Shown here: piece after piece, positions 17,838 through 26,344 of the stretch
Numbering within the stretch: the stretch's first letter is position 1
How the letters are laid out: each line of letters begins with the position of its first letter
Assembly (NCBI RefSeq): GCF_000719955.1
Contig: NZ_JOII01000004.1
Location: forward strand, 248,001 to 312,000
Source: Streptomyces albidoflavus
GTDB taxonomy: Bacteria > Actinomycetota > Actinomycetes > Streptomycetales > Streptomycetaceae
DNA length: 64,000 nucleotides
Direction: 5' to 3'
Made by a program: the position numbers and the translations under genes
Notes under the pieces: generated by a model
The model's input: only the letters and a program-made list of their open reading frames with translations
The model's database searches: none
Told to the model about the DNA's origin: nothing

Positions 17838-19504
17838 CCGGCGCCCCGCTGCGCGGCATAGGCGTCGGCGGCGGCACCGCCTCGGGGCCGGTGGCCCGCA
17901 TGGCGCCGCCCCCGGCGCTGCCCGCACCCCGCGAGGTGGCGGCCGGTGAGCTGCCCGCCGAGACCGCCGCGGCCCGGGCCGCCCTCACGGCGGTCGCCGA
18001 GGACCTCGGACGCCGCGCCGCCGCGGCGGACGGCGAGGCGGCCGACGTGCTGACGGCACTCGGCATGATGGCGGCCGACCCGGCGCTCGCCGACAGCGCC
18101 GAGGCCCACGTCCGGCAGGGGCAGGACGCGCCGCACGCGCTGACGGAGGCGTTCGCCGGCTTCGCCGCCACGCTGCGGGCGGCCGGCGGGTACTTCGCCG
18201 AACGCGTCCCCGACCTGGAGGACCTGCGGGACCGCGCGGTGGCGCACACGCTGGGGCTGCCGATGCCGGGACTGCCCGACCCGGGCCACCCGTACGTGCT
18301 GGTCGGCGCCGACCTGGCCCCCGCCGACACCGCGCTGCTCGACCCCGCGCAGGTTCTCGCGCTGGTCACCGAGGAGGGCGGCCCCACCAGCCACACCGCG
18401 ATCCTCGCCAAGATCCTCGGCCTGCCGGCCGTCGTCGCCTGCCCGGAGGCCGTCTCCCTCGCCGACGGGACGCCCGTCCTCGTGGACGGCACCGCCGGAA
18501 CCGTCCTCGCCGACCCCTCCCCCGGGCAGGTGGCGGACGCCGCCGCCCGGGAGGAGCGGCGCAGGCGTGCGGCGGCCGCCTCCAGCGGCCCCGGCCGCAC
18601 CGCCGACGGCCACCCGGTCCGGCTGATGGTCAATCTGGGGGCGCCGCACGAACTGGCGGCTGCGGCCAGGGCAGACAGCGAGGGTGTGGGCCTGTTCCGC
18701 ACCGAGTTCCTCTACCTGGACCGCGCGAGCGCCCCGGGCGCCGAGGAGCAGCGCGAGGCGTACCGTCAGGTCTTCGAGGCCTTCGCGGGCCGCCGGGTGG
18801 TCGTCCGGACCCTGGACGCGGGCGCGGACAAGCCCCTGCCGTTCGCGACGGCCGCCGACGAGCCCAACCCGGCGCTCGGCGTACGGGGTCTGCGTACCGC
18901 CGTCCGCCACCCCGGCCTCCTCGACACGCAGCTCGCGGCGGTGGCCGAGGCGGCGCGCTCGACCGGGGCCGACGTCTGGGTGATGGCCCCGATGGTCTCG
19001 GTACCGGCCGAGGCACGGGCCTTCGCCGAGCGGGCCAGGGCGCACGGGCTGCCCACGGTCGGCGCGATGGTCGAGGTCCCGGCGGCGGCGCTGCGCGCCG
19101 GGCAACTGGCCGAGGTGTGCGACTTCCTGAGCATCGGCACCAACGACCTCGCCCAGTACGCCTTCGCCGCCGACCGGATGCTCGGCTCGCTGGCGGAGCT
19201 GCTGGACCCCTGGCAGCCCGCCCTGCTGGAACTCGTCCGGCAGACCGCAGAGGCCGGGGCCGCCCACGGCCGCCCGGTCGGGGTCTGCGGCGAGGCCGCC
19301 GCCGACCCGCTGCTCGCCCTGGTCCTGACCGGCCTCGGCGTGACCAGCCTGTCGGCGGCCCCCGGCTGCCTGCCCGCCGTCCGCGCCGCACTCGCCACCC
19401 GGACGCTGCAGGAGTGCCGCACGCTGGCCGGCCTCGCCCTGGCGGCACCGGACGCGGTCGCGGCACGTACGGCGGTCGCGGAGGCGGCGGGCGGGACGGT
19501 GTAG
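17834..19504 (+). CDS. ptsI: PTS enzyme I (phosphoenolpyruvate-protein phosphotransferase)
   Basis: A 556-residue enzyme that takes phosphate from phosphoenolpyruvate and gives it to HPr. The N-terminal swivelling domain carries active His187 in GGPTSHTAILAK. The C-terminal PEP-binding barrel shows GLFRTEFLYLDR, MAPMVS, a FLSIGTNDLAQY segment and the late GVCGEAAADP cysteine. Length is slightly below the roughly 570 of E. coli EI, normal for actinobacteria. It is the last gene of the fruR-fruK-fruA-ptsH-ptsI run and is followed by a GC-rich hairpin. Confidence 0.95.
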   Translation: MTGAPLRGIGVGGGTASGPVARMAPPPALPAPREVAAGELPAETAAARAALTAVAEDLGRRAAAADGEAADVLTALGMMAADPALADSAEAHVRQGQDAPHALTEAFAGFAATLRAAGGYFAERVPDLEDLRDRAVAHTLGLPMPGLPDPGHPYVLVGADLAPADTALLDPAQVLALVTEEGGPTSHTAILAKILGLPAVVACPEAVSLADGTPVLVDGTAGTVLADPSPGQVADAAAREERRRRAAAASSGPGRTADGHPVRLMVNLGAPHELAAAARADSEGVGLFRTEFLYLDRASAPGAEEQREAYRQVFEAFAGRRVVVRTLDAGADKPLPFATAADEPNPALGVRGLRTAVRHPGLLDTQLAAVAEAARSTGADVWVMAPMVSVPAEARAFAERARAHGLPTVGAMVEVPAAALRAGQLAEVCDFLSIGTNDLAQYAFAADRMLGSLAELLDPWQPALLELVRQTAEAGAAHGRPVGVCGEAAADPLLALVLTGLGVTSLSAAPGCLPAVRAALATRTLQECRTLAGLALAAPDAVAARTAVAEAAGGTV

Positions 19505-19521
19505 CGGCGCACCCCGACAGG

Positions 19522-19561
19522 GACGGGGCCCGGACGGCGCGATGCGCTGTACGGCCCCGTC
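19522..19561. terminator. Terminator-like hairpin after ptsI
   Basis: GACGGGGCC (19522-19530) pairs with GGCCCCGTC (19553-19561). The loop contains a smaller GCGC/GCGC pairing. It lies between the convergent ptsI and SRPBCC genes and may serve both. Confidence 0.6.
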
Positions 19562-19589
19562 TCCGTCGGCGTGCCGATCCGGGCCCGGC

Positions 19590-20009
19590 TCACCCCGCGA
19601 GGGTGGCGTGGAGGGCGTCCAGTCCCTCGCCGTATATGCCGGTGAAGAGGTCGACCGCCTCGGCCCCGGTCACGCCGTCGGGGGTGAAGCGGCCGGACCT
19701 CTGCACCTCGGCGGCCTCGGACTCCCCCGGCACGGCGTGCACGCGGAGGGTCGAGACGTACCCGCGGACCGGGAACGGCGCCTGGAGGATCGTGTACGTG
19801 TAGTGGCGCTCCCGCTCACTGAAGCCTTCCATCCGCTCGACGATCACCTCTCCGTCGGCGTTGTGCAGCCGACGGGCGCGGCCGCCTTCCAGCGAGGTGG
19901 ACCGGGGGATGTACGGGAGCCAGTCGGGCAGGGCGTGGAAGCCGCCGACCAGCTGCCAGACCTGCTCGGGGGTGGCCGGGACGATCCGGCTCACGGAGGT
20001 GGATGCCAT
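19590..20009 (-). CDS. SRPBCC-family protein (polyketide cyclase/lipid-binding fold)
   Basis: A 139-residue protein of the START-like SRPBCC fold: opening helix signature VSRIVPATPEQVWQLVGGFHALPDWLP, then RRLHNADGEVIVERMEGFSERERHYTY and a C-terminal long helix (AVDLFTGIYGEGLDAL). Members bind small hydrophobic ligands; the ligand here is not predictable. It lies 34 bp from the truncated aldo/keto reductase in the same direction and could be cotranscribed with it. It is convergent with ptsI. Confidence 0.83.
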   Translation of the reverse strand: MASTSVSRIVPATPEQVWQLVGGFHALPDWLPYIPRSTSLEGGRARRLHNADGEVIVERMEGFSERERHYTYTILQAPFPVRGYVSTLRVHAVPGESEAAEVQRSGRFTPDGVTGAEAVDLFTGIYGEGLDALHATLAG

Positions 20010-20043
20010 GGGGATCTCCTGATGTGGCTGAGCTGGTGAACGG

Positions 20044-20976
20044 TCAGGCGGGGAGCGGGGCGGCGGCGCCGACCAGGCCGGAGGCGCGCAGGTCGGCCCA
20101 GGAGGCGGCGGGGACCTCCTCGTGGAGCGCGGCCACGTCCTGGGCGATGCGGGAGGGCCGGGTGGCGCCGGGGATGACGGCGGCCGAGGCGGGGTGGGCG
20201 AGGGAGAACTGGAGGGCCGCCGCCTTGACGCCGACGCCGTGCCGCTCGGCGGTCTCCCGGATGCGGCGCACCCGCTCGACGATCTCGGGCGAGGCTTCCT
20301 GGTACTCGAAGTGGGTACCCCCGGCGAGGACGCCGGAGCTGTACGGGCCGCCGACGACCATGTCCACGCCGCGCTCGGCCGCCGTGGGCAGCAGGCGCTG
20401 GAGGGCGCGGTCGTGGTCGAGGAGGGTGTAGCGGCCCGCGAGGAGGAAGCCGTCGGGCCGGGGTTCGTCCAGGTCGAGGGTGAGCTCGATCGGCTCGGCC
20501 TTGTTGACGCCGAGCCCCCAGGCCCCGATGACGCCTTCGTCGCGCAGCCTCGACAGCACGCGGAAGGCGCCGGTGCGGGCCGTCTCGAAGTGGTGGAGCC
20601 AGTGGTCGCCGTGGAAGTCCTGGGCGACGTCGTGCACCCAGACGATGTCCAGCCGGTCGGTCCCGAGCCGCTTCAGGCTGTCCTCGACGGAGCGGAGGGT
20701 GGCGTCGGCCGAGTAGTCGTCGACCATCCTGTTCGGCCTGCCGTGCGCGAACAGGCCGCCCTTCTCGCCGAGTTCACGGGCCGCGGGGTCCTCGACCTCG
20801 TCCAGGACGACGCGGCCCATGGTGGAGAGCACGTACGTGTCGCGGGGCTGCCGCGAGAGCAGTTCGCCCAGGCGGAGTTCGGCGAGGCCCGCGCCGTAGA
20901 AGGGGGCGGTGTCGTACAGCCCGGCAAGCCCCCCGGTTGTGGGCGAACGGTGCGCGGAAGCCCGCCCGGCGAACAC
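20044..20976 (-). pseudogene. Aldo/keto reductase, N-terminally truncated
   Basis: The body is a clear aldo/keto reductase of the D-threo-aldose/L-fucose dehydrogenase type: YDTAPFYGAGLAELRLGELL (catalytic Asp and Tyr), RDTYVLSTMGR, then DSLKRLGTDRLDIVWVHDV, GLGVNKAEP, and a late SRIAQDVAAL cofactor segment. Family members begin with about 45-50 residues before the YDTAP motif (GRTGLxVTELGFG ... DAG). Here only about 22 unrelated residues fit, even from the furthest plausible start (GTG 20976), before the divergent phosphoesterase promoter. The first beta strand and the glycine-rich opening are missing. No other frame in the 46-bp gap supplies them, so this looks like a 5' deletion. A residual protein may be made but is probably inactive. 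Confidence 0.7.
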
Positions 20977-21008
20977 CTGGAGTCCGACGGGGCGCAACCG
21001 CCGCGCCC

Positions 21009-21014
21009 TAGCTT
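21009..21014 (+). promoter_or_regulatory. -10 box, leaderless type, for the secreted phosphoesterase
   Basis: TAGCTT ends 7 bases before ATG 21022 and no Shine-Dalgarno sequence is seen, the spacing of a leaderless transcript. Confidence 0.4.
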
Positions 21015-21021
21015 CGGCGCC

Positions 21022-21990
21022 ATGACTTCCCCTTCCCGGAGAAAGATCCTGACCGCGGGCGGGCTCGGCCTGCTGACGGTCCCGCTCGGCGGCCTGGCCG
21101 CACCGCAGGCGTACGGCGTGGCGGGCCGCCCGGCCACGCGGGCACCGGCGGTCGCCCTGGACGTGATCAGCGACATCCAGGGCGAGCTGGCCGACCTGGG
21201 CCGGGCCCTCGACTCGCTCAAGGGACTCGGCGACGCCGACGCCCTGGTCATCGCGGGCGACCTGGTCGCCCAGGGCACGGTCGCGCAGTACGAGGAGCTG
21301 TACGCGAAGATCGCCGGCCACCCGCACCCCGACCGCGTCCTGGCCGCGCTCGGCAACCACGAGCAGTACAACGCCGACCCGTTCAACACCCAGGTGAAGC
21401 GCTTCCTGGAGTACACGGGCATGCCCGACGTCTACAGCGAGACCTCGGCGGGCGGTCTGCCGCTCCTCTTCATCGGGACGACGGCGCCCGCCGTCAACGG
21501 CACCAGCCCGCCCTTCGTCACCCTCGGCAGGACCCAGCTCTCCTGGCTCGACGCGACGCTGGCGAAGCACGCGGACGCGCCCCACGTGCTGGTCTTCAGC
21601 CACCACGTACTGCCCGGGACGGTCTCGGGGACGACCGGGCCGGACGCGGCGCGCTTCTACGACCAGGACTTCGTGGACGAGGACGAACTGCTCACCATCC
21701 TCGGCGGCCACGCCAACGTGGTCTTCTTCTCCGGCCACACCCACTGGGACCTGGGCCGGCAGGACTGGGCGGCCCGCAAGATCGTCCAGGGCGGCGATCC
21801 CCGGGGCTTCCACGTCTTCAACACCGGCATGATCGAGACGCTCTACGGCCCCGACGGCAAGGGCGGCGAGAAGCCCCTGGACCCCGCCGCCTCCCAGGGT
21901 CTGCGCGTCCTGCTCGACGCCGACGGCAGGCTGACCGTCGAGTCCCACGACTTCACCCGGGGGACGATCATCCGCAGCCTGGAGCTCTGA
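21022..21990 (+). CDS. Secreted metallophosphoesterase (Tat signal)
   Basis: A 322-residue calcineurin-like phosphoesterase. The N-terminus SPSRRKILTAGGLGLLTVPL has a twin-arginine signal. Metal-binding motifs follow in order: DVISDIQ, AGDLVAQG, LGNHEQY, VFSHHVLPG and FFSGHTHWD. It should be exported folded and cleave a phosphoester; the substrate is unknown. I start it at ATG 21022 because the signal peptide begins there; longer frames upstream run through the reductase remnant on the other strand and are not coding. It is divergent from the truncated reductase. Confidence 0.9.
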   Translation: MTSPSRRKILTAGGLGLLTVPLGGLAAPQAYGVAGRPATRAPAVALDVISDIQGELADLGRALDSLKGLGDADALVIAGDLVAQGTVAQYEELYAKIAGHPHPDRVLAALGNHEQYNADPFNTQVKRFLEYTGMPDVYSETSAGGLPLLFIGTTAPAVNGTSPPFVTLGRTQLSWLDATLAKHADAPHVLVFSHHVLPGTVSGTTGPDAARFYDQDFVDEDELLTILGGHANVVFFSGHTHWDLGRQDWAARKIVQGGDPRGFHVFNTGMIETLYGPDGKGGEKPLDPAASQGLRVLLDADGRLTVESHDFTRGTIIRSLEL

Positions 21991-22088
21991 CCGGGCCGGG
22001 CACCCGGCCACGCCAGCCCGCGCGCATCCCACCGGACAGGCGCACGATGGAAGGAGCGACACGCGACCGCACACGCGCGGGAGGACGC

Positions 22089-22370
22089 ATGGCACACCAC
22101 CACAAGCCCAACCGGGTCGTCGAGGGCGATTCGGACCGCGACCACGGCCGGGGCATGCCCCGCCGCCCGGACGAGGACAAGCTGGAGCGCCGGACGGTAC
22201 GCGACCGGGAGGCCGCGGGCCTGCCCGGCGACGCCCCCGAGAGCTCCGAGGCCGCGTACCGCGCGAGCCACGAGGAGGTGGACCGGGAGGCGGAGACGGG
22301 CGAGATCCCCACGGGCGACCGCACCCGCGGGTCCCGCGCCCCCTACCCGCCGACCCGTTACGAGGAGTGA
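22089..22370 (+). CDS. Small charged hypothetical protein
   Basis: A 93-residue, strongly hydrophilic protein rich in Asp, Glu, Arg and Pro, starting MAHHHKPNRVVEGDSDRD. It has no hydrophobic core, so it is probably disordered. I chose ATG 22089 because GGGAGGA precedes it; an in-frame ATG 42 bases earlier lacks such a site. No function recognised. A weak ACCCC/GGGGT hairpin follows the stop. Confidence 0.62.
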   Translation: MAHHHKPNRVVEGDSDRDHGRGMPRRPDEDKLERRTVRDREAAGLPGDAPESSEAAYRASHEEVDREAETGEIPTGDRTRGSRAPYPPTRYEE

Positions 22371-22395
22371 CCCCGAGGGGGTGCCGCCGCGCCGG

Positions 22396-22878
22396 TCAGC
22401 CCTGGGCCGGCGGCGCCCCGCCGAGGGAGACCACGACGGCCCCGGCCTCGCCGTCGGGCGTCCGGTAGCGCACCGCGTCCCCGGGCCGGCAGCCCATCAG
22501 GGCCTTGCCAAGGGGACTGTCGGCCGTGACGAGGGAGGCGTCGTACCCCTGCGTGACCTCGCCGATCGACACGGTCTGCTCGGCGCCGTCGTCGAAGCGC
22601 ACGGTCACCGTGGAGCCCACACCGACCACGCCGGCGGGCGGCGGCCCCGCGTCGTCGGCCTGGCGCAGCCGCGTGGTGATGTCCTCGATCCGCGCGTCCA
22701 GCCGGGCGAGGTCCCCGCTGCGCTGGAGCTGGTCGGCGGCGTCTCCACGGTCGCCCGCGACGATGTCGGGGTCCTGGAGGGTGGCGGCGACCGTCTCACG
22801 CTCGGCGCGGACGTCGGCCAGCTCCTGTTCCAGGGCGTGGCGGGCGGCGGCGCTGATCGGCAGAGGGTCGCTGGTCAT
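22396..22878 (-). CDS. GreA/GreB-family transcription elongation factor
   Basis: A 160-residue protein. The N-terminal half is a helical hairpin (AARHALEQELADVRAERETVAATL ... LARLDARIEDITTRL), as in the Gre coiled coil. The C-terminal half is the FKBP-like domain (GSTVTVRFDDGAEQTVSIGE, then SLVTADSPLGKALMGCRPGDAVRY). Gre factors enter the RNA polymerase secondary channel and rescue backtracked complexes. The tip is not a strict GreA match, so this may be one of the divergent Gre-like paralogs of actinobacteria. AGGAG precedes ATG 22878. Confidence 0.85.
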   Translation of the reverse strand: MTSDPLPISAAARHALEQELADVRAERETVAATLQDPDIVAGDRGDAADQLQRSGDLARLDARIEDITTRLRQADDAGPPPAGVVGVGSTVTVRFDDGAEQTVSIGEVTQGYDASLVTADSPLGKALMGCRPGDAVRYRTPDGEAGAVVVSLGGAPPAQG

Positions 22879-22944
22879 GCCTGCTCCTAGGGATGGCGGG
22901 GACATATCAGACTTTTCGCATGGTAACCGAGAGCGCGCGGCGCC

Positions 22945-24228
22945 TCACTCCGGCCGCGGCACCATGCGGTGCAGGCCCTTACGGTCGTAGTAACGGGCCA
23001 TGGCGAAGCCGAAGGCGAGGGCGGCCGCGACACCGATGGCGATCATGATCCAGGCACGGGCCAGGCCCGCGTCCGCCCGGGCATCGAAGTAGAGGATGGA
23101 CCGGACTCCGGAGGCAAGTTGCCGCATGGGCTCGAAGATGCCGAGGACCCGGTAGAACTCGGGCACGGCCTCCAGCGGCACGGTGGCGCCGGAGGAGGGC
23201 AGTGCCAGGGCGATGAAGACGAACATGGCGACGAGCTGGCCGATGCCGCCGAACGCCGCGTTGATCGCCTGCACGCCGAGGCCGACGGCGAGGCTGGCGC
23301 AGTAGGAGAAGACGGCCAGCAGCGGGAGGTGGGGCGCGTCCATGCCGAGGATGCCGATGGTGGCCACCATGATCAGCGCGGTGGTCAGCACGGTGAGCCC
23401 GGCGGTCATCCCCATCTTCACCACCAGGGTCGAGGTGCGGCTGACCGGGACGGTGGGGCGGCGGCTGTGCCAGGGGCCCAGCTCGCTGTCGGCGTAGCCG
23501 AGTCCGGTGTCGACGCCGTTGTGGATGATGTTGCCCGCCAGGAATCCGGCGAGGACCAGCAGCAGCGTGTAGTAGAAGGCGCTGAGCCCCAGACCGCTGC
23601 GGGAGCCGATCGGGTGCCCGACCTCGGTGGTGACGGCGACCGGGTCGCGCAGGAGCAGGCGCTGGGCGGGCGTGGCGTCGCCGCCCGCCGACTCGGTGAG
23701 CCGCCGGCCGAGCTCCTGGGACGCCTCGGCGGCCGCCCGCTCGGAGATCTGGTCGGCGAGGGCCGAACCGAGGCTGCCCATGCCGGGGTTGGTGAGCACG
23801 GTCAGGGTGGGCCGCTTCTCCGCCGTCCCCTCGGCCAGTGCGCGGACCGAGTCGGTGAAGCCCGGCGGGACGACCAGGGCACCGTAGACCTTGCCTGCGG
23901 CCAGCTGGTCCTGGGCCTCGGCGCGGGTCAGGCGCCGCCACCGTACGTCGTCCCCCGGCGAGGAGGAGACGATCGCCGAGCTGAACTGCGCCCCGAGGTT
24001 CTGCCGCTCGCCGGGGAGCGGCCGGCCGTCGTCCGCGTCGACCAGGGCGACGGGCAGGCGGTGCAGGCTGCCGTCTGGGGTGAGGATGCCGCCCATGTAG
24101 AGCAGCGAGAGCAGCAGGGCGACCAGCCCGCTCAGCGCGGCGGGGAAGACCCACAGTTTCCGGCGGCGCAGCAGGGAGCCCGCGCTCGCGCCGCCGGCGG
24201 GGGCGGACGGAGGGGACGCGGAAGCCAT
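22945..24228 (-). CDS. DUF3533/YhgE-Pip-like membrane protein
   Basis: A 427-residue membrane protein. One hydrophobic span near residues 25-50 (KLWVFPAALSGLVALLLSLLYMGGI) is followed by a large extracytoplasmic domain of about 160 residues (VALVDADDGRPLPGERQNLGAQF, then KVYGALVVPPGF). Five to six spans follow, ending FGFAMARYYDRKGL. This layout is that of DUF3533 and ABC-2-type permease relatives (YhgE/Pip). Family roles include export and phage-receptor functions; none is proven here. The next gene upstream on this strand ends 51 bp away. Confidence 0.8.
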   Translation of the reverse strand: MASASPPSAPAGGASAGSLLRRRKLWVFPAALSGLVALLLSLLYMGGILTPDGSLHRLPVALVDADDGRPLPGERQNLGAQFSSAIVSSSPGDDVRWRRLTRAEAQDQLAAGKVYGALVVPPGFTDSVRALAEGTAEKRPTLTVLTNPGMGSLGSALADQISERAAAEASQELGRRLTESAGGDATPAQRLLLRDPVAVTTEVGHPIGSRSGLGLSAFYYTLLLVLAGFLAGNIIHNGVDTGLGYADSELGPWHSRRPTVPVSRTSTLVVKMGMTAGLTVLTTALIMVATIGILGMDAPHLPLLAVFSYCASLAVGLGVQAINAAFGGIGQLVAMFVFIALALPSSGATVPLEAVPEFYRVLGIFEPMRQLASGVRSILYFDARADAGLARAWIMIAIGVAAALAFGFAMARYYDRKGLHRMVPRPE

Positions 24229-24279
24229 ACGACTCCACCCTTCTGGGGACGCCGGGCAGTGGGGTCGGGTCTCGCGGCG

Positions 24280-24933
24280 TCAGAGTTCGGCGGCCGCTTC
24301 CTCGATGTCCTTCTCGCTGTGTTCCACGACCTCGCCCAGATCCGCGTACCGGTGGTCGAGTTCACCGGCGCGCGGCGCGACCTCCCGCAGCCAATCCGCG
24401 GTGGCCCGGGCGAGGGTGACGGCCTTGCGGGGCTCGCCGTCACCGAGGAGTTCCTCGATCTCGTAGGAGAGCCCGGCCAGGGTGTCGGGGCCGGTGTCGG
24501 GCACCACGTGGCCCTGGAGGCCGGGCGGGACGGGCGTCTTCGCGCGGCTCTCGCGCAGCGCCTCGATCACGGGGCGGTCCTCGCTGTACCGGTCGAGGAG
24601 GCCCATGAGGACGTAGAGCCGGGCGGTGAGCCGCGGCAGGCCGGGGAAGCGGTCCAGCCAGGTCACCAGTTGGCGGTGGCCGCCGAGGCGGTCCATGACC
24701 TGCGTCATCAGCGAGGCGTAGGTGTTCGACTGCGACCAGTGGCAGGGCAGCACCCGGGCCACCTGGCCGGCCAGCTCCGCCTCCGGCTGCCCGGAGAGTT
24801 CACCGTCGGCGAAGCGGCTCACCAGCGCCTCGTCGATGCCGAAACCGGCGGGCGGCGCGGAACGCTTGGGCATCACGTCGTCGCGCAGCCGCGCCAGTTC
24901 GTCACCGATCCTGTCGAGCGGCTTCTCCCGCAT
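24280..24933 (-). CDS. Hypothetical cytoplasmic protein
   Basis: A 217-residue, mostly helical protein with no signal peptide or membrane span. It contains [24 protein letters not shown] and an acidic C-terminal region ending [17 protein letters not shown] do not recognise a family. It lies immediately upstream of the DUF3533 gene on the same strand, so the two may be cotranscribed. Confidence 0.75.
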   Translation of the reverse strand: MREKPLDRIGDELARLRDDVMPKRSAPPAGFGIDEALVSRFADGELSGQPEAELAGQVARVLPCHWSQSNTYASLMTQVMDRLGGHRQLVTWLDRFPGLPRLTARLYVLMGLLDRYSEDRPVIEALRESRAKTPVPPGLQGHVVPDTGPDTLAGLSYEIEELLGDGEPRKAVTLARATADWLREVAPRAGELDHRYADLGEVVEHSEKDIEEAAAEL

Positions 24934-25061
24934 GGGGGCCTCCGGGCCGTGTGGCTCATCGTTCCGTGTCGCCGGGTGCGGCCGCCGGGAGGCGGAACCC
25001 GCAGGAACACCCTGCCGCCCCGGACGGGACTCGGCGTGCCGGGTGGACCATGCGAGCGAAC

Positions 25062-25089
25062 TTGCTGTTGAAAGTCATTTTCATATAGC
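25062..25089 (+). promoter_or_regulatory. Zur-box promoter of rpmF
   Basis: TGAAAGTCATTTTCA (25069-25083) is an A/T-rich palindrome matching the Zur operator of Streptomyces. It fills the spacer between a -35-like TTGCTG (25062-25067) and a -10-like TATAGC (25084-25089), 16 bp apart. Zinc-loaded Zur would block this promoter, and zinc starvation would open it. Confidence 0.85.
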
Positions 25090-25129
25090 CTCCGGGGCGC
25101 AGTCCAGCCGACCAGGAGGTCCCGCACCC

Positions 25130-25300
25130 ATGGCAGTCCCGAAGCGGAAGATGTCCCGCAGCAACACCCGCCACCGTCGCGCCCAGTGGAAGGCGACGAC
25201 GCCCACACTCGTACCGGTCACCGTCGACGGGGTCGTCCACCAGGTGCCGCAGCGGCTGGTGCGGGCCTATCAGCGCGGGCTCCTGCGGCCCGGCGACTGA
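25130..25300 (+). CDS. rpmF: 50S ribosomal protein L32, zinc-free paralog
   Basis: A 56-residue L32 (bL32): [20 protein letters not shown] is the family start. There is no cysteine anywhere, whereas the zinc-binding form has a four-Cys ribbon. This is therefore the C-minus paralog that bacteria make when zinc is scarce, letting the zinc-containing copy be replaced. AGGAGG precedes ATG 25130, and the Zur box above fits this role. A strong hairpin follows. Confidence 0.95.
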   Translation: MAVPKRKMSRSNTRHRRAQWKATTPTLVPVTVDGVVHQVPQRLVRAYQRGLLRPGD

Positions 25301-25306
25301 GACGCG

Positions 25307-25335
25307 GCGGTCCGGCGGGCGCGCCGCCGGACCGC
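25307..25335. terminator. Perfect 12-bp hairpin between rpmF and methyltransferase
   Basis: GCGGTCCGGCGG (25307-25318) pairs perfectly with CCGCCGGACCGC (25324-25335) around a 5-base loop, between convergent genes. It probably works in both directions. Confidence 0.75.
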
Positions 25336-25355
25336 GCGCAGCCCTGCCTCAGGCC

Positions 25356-26237
25356 TCAGGCGGTGCGGCGGGCCGCCCACACCTGGCGTTCGGTGCGCAC
25401 GGCGAGGTCGTCGCGGCGCAGGATGCTCTCGGGGCCGTCGGCGTCGAGCAGCCGGTCGAGGGCGGCCAGGTCCTCGGGCGGCAGGGACTCGGCCACGCTG
25501 AGCCGCAGCCGCTCCAGGCCGCTGCGGGCGTAGGCGCCGATCGCCTCGTCCCGGGAGCTGTCGATGCTCACGGTCAGGGTGCGTTCGCCTTCCACGGTGA
25601 AGCCCGCGGCGGTCAGCATCGGGCCCCAGTCGGCGCCCCGGTGGGGCATGTGGGTGGCGTGGAAACCGGCGCTCACCTCGTGGCAGCGCTCCTCCAGGCT
25701 CGGCGGCTCCCCGGGGCCGGACGCGGGCAGGAAGCGGGGGAAGCCGGACAGCTCGACCACGGCGAGCATCCCGCCGGGGGCCAGCAGGTCGTGGACCTGG
25801 CGCAGGGCGCGGTCCGGGTGGGCCATGTGGTGCAGCGAGGCCGAGGCCCACACCAGGTCCGGGGTGCCGAGGCCGGGCCAGTCGGCGGCGTCGAGGTCGG
25901 CCTCCACGGTCCGGACGCGGTCCCCGAGGCCGCGCTCCCGGGCCTTCTCGTCGAGGCGCCGCAGATGGGCGGCGGAGGTGTCGACGGCGGTGACCCGCGC
26001 CTCGGGGAACTGGCCGAGCAGGGCGAAGGTGCCCGCCCCCGTGCCGCACCCCAGGTCGAGGATGCGGGTGGGCGGCGCCTGGAGGGGGAGCCAGCGGGCG
26101 AGGCCGGCGAGGTGGTCGGCGAGGACGTGGGCGTCCAGGTCGAGGATCTGCGCCTGGTCGTCGGCGGCGTGCGCGGGGTGGCCGTGGTGCGCCCCGGCGG
26201 CGGCCTGGTGGGAATGCGGGGAAGGTGCGTGGGTCAT
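25356..26237 (-). CDS. Class I SAM-dependent methyltransferase
   Basis: A 293-residue protein with a His-rich N-terminus followed by a Rossmann methyltransferase: motif I ILDLGCGTGAGTFALL near residue 60, VTAVDTSAAHL, DLVWASASLHHM and LLAPGGMLAVVEL. The substrate is unknown. The gene ends near a strong hairpin. Its start is 107 bp downstream of an XRE-cupin regulator on the same strand. TAGCGT (26244-26249) lies 6 bases upstream of the ATG, suggesting its own leaderless transcript. Confidence 0.88.
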   Translation of the reverse strand: MTHAPSPHSHQAAAGAHHGHPAHAADDQAQILDLDAHVLADHLAGLARWLPLQAPPTRILDLGCGTGAGTFALLGQFPEARVTAVDTSAAHLRRLDEKARERGLGDRVRTVEADLDAADWPGLGTPDLVWASASLHHMAHPDRALRQVHDLLAPGGMLAVVELSGFPRFLPASGPGEPPSLEERCHEVSAGFHATHMPHRGADWGPMLTAAGFTVEGERTLTVSIDSSRDEAIGAYARSGLERLRLSVAESLPPEDLAALDRLLDADGPESILRRDDLAVRTERQVWAARRTA

Positions 26238-26243
26238 ACGGCC

Positions 26244-26249
26244 ACGCTA
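26244..26249 (-). promoter_or_regulatory. -10 box, leaderless type, for the methyltransferase
   Basis: TAGCGT on the minus strand ends 6 bases before ATG 26237; no Shine-Dalgarno is visible. Confidence 0.4.
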
Positions 26250-26344
26250 GGTCGGCCGCGCCCGGCGGAAGCCGCCCCTCCCGGTTTCGGCAAGAAGGTG
26301 GGCGCCGGCCGTGCCGGACGCGCATGAGAGGGAGGCCGAACCGC

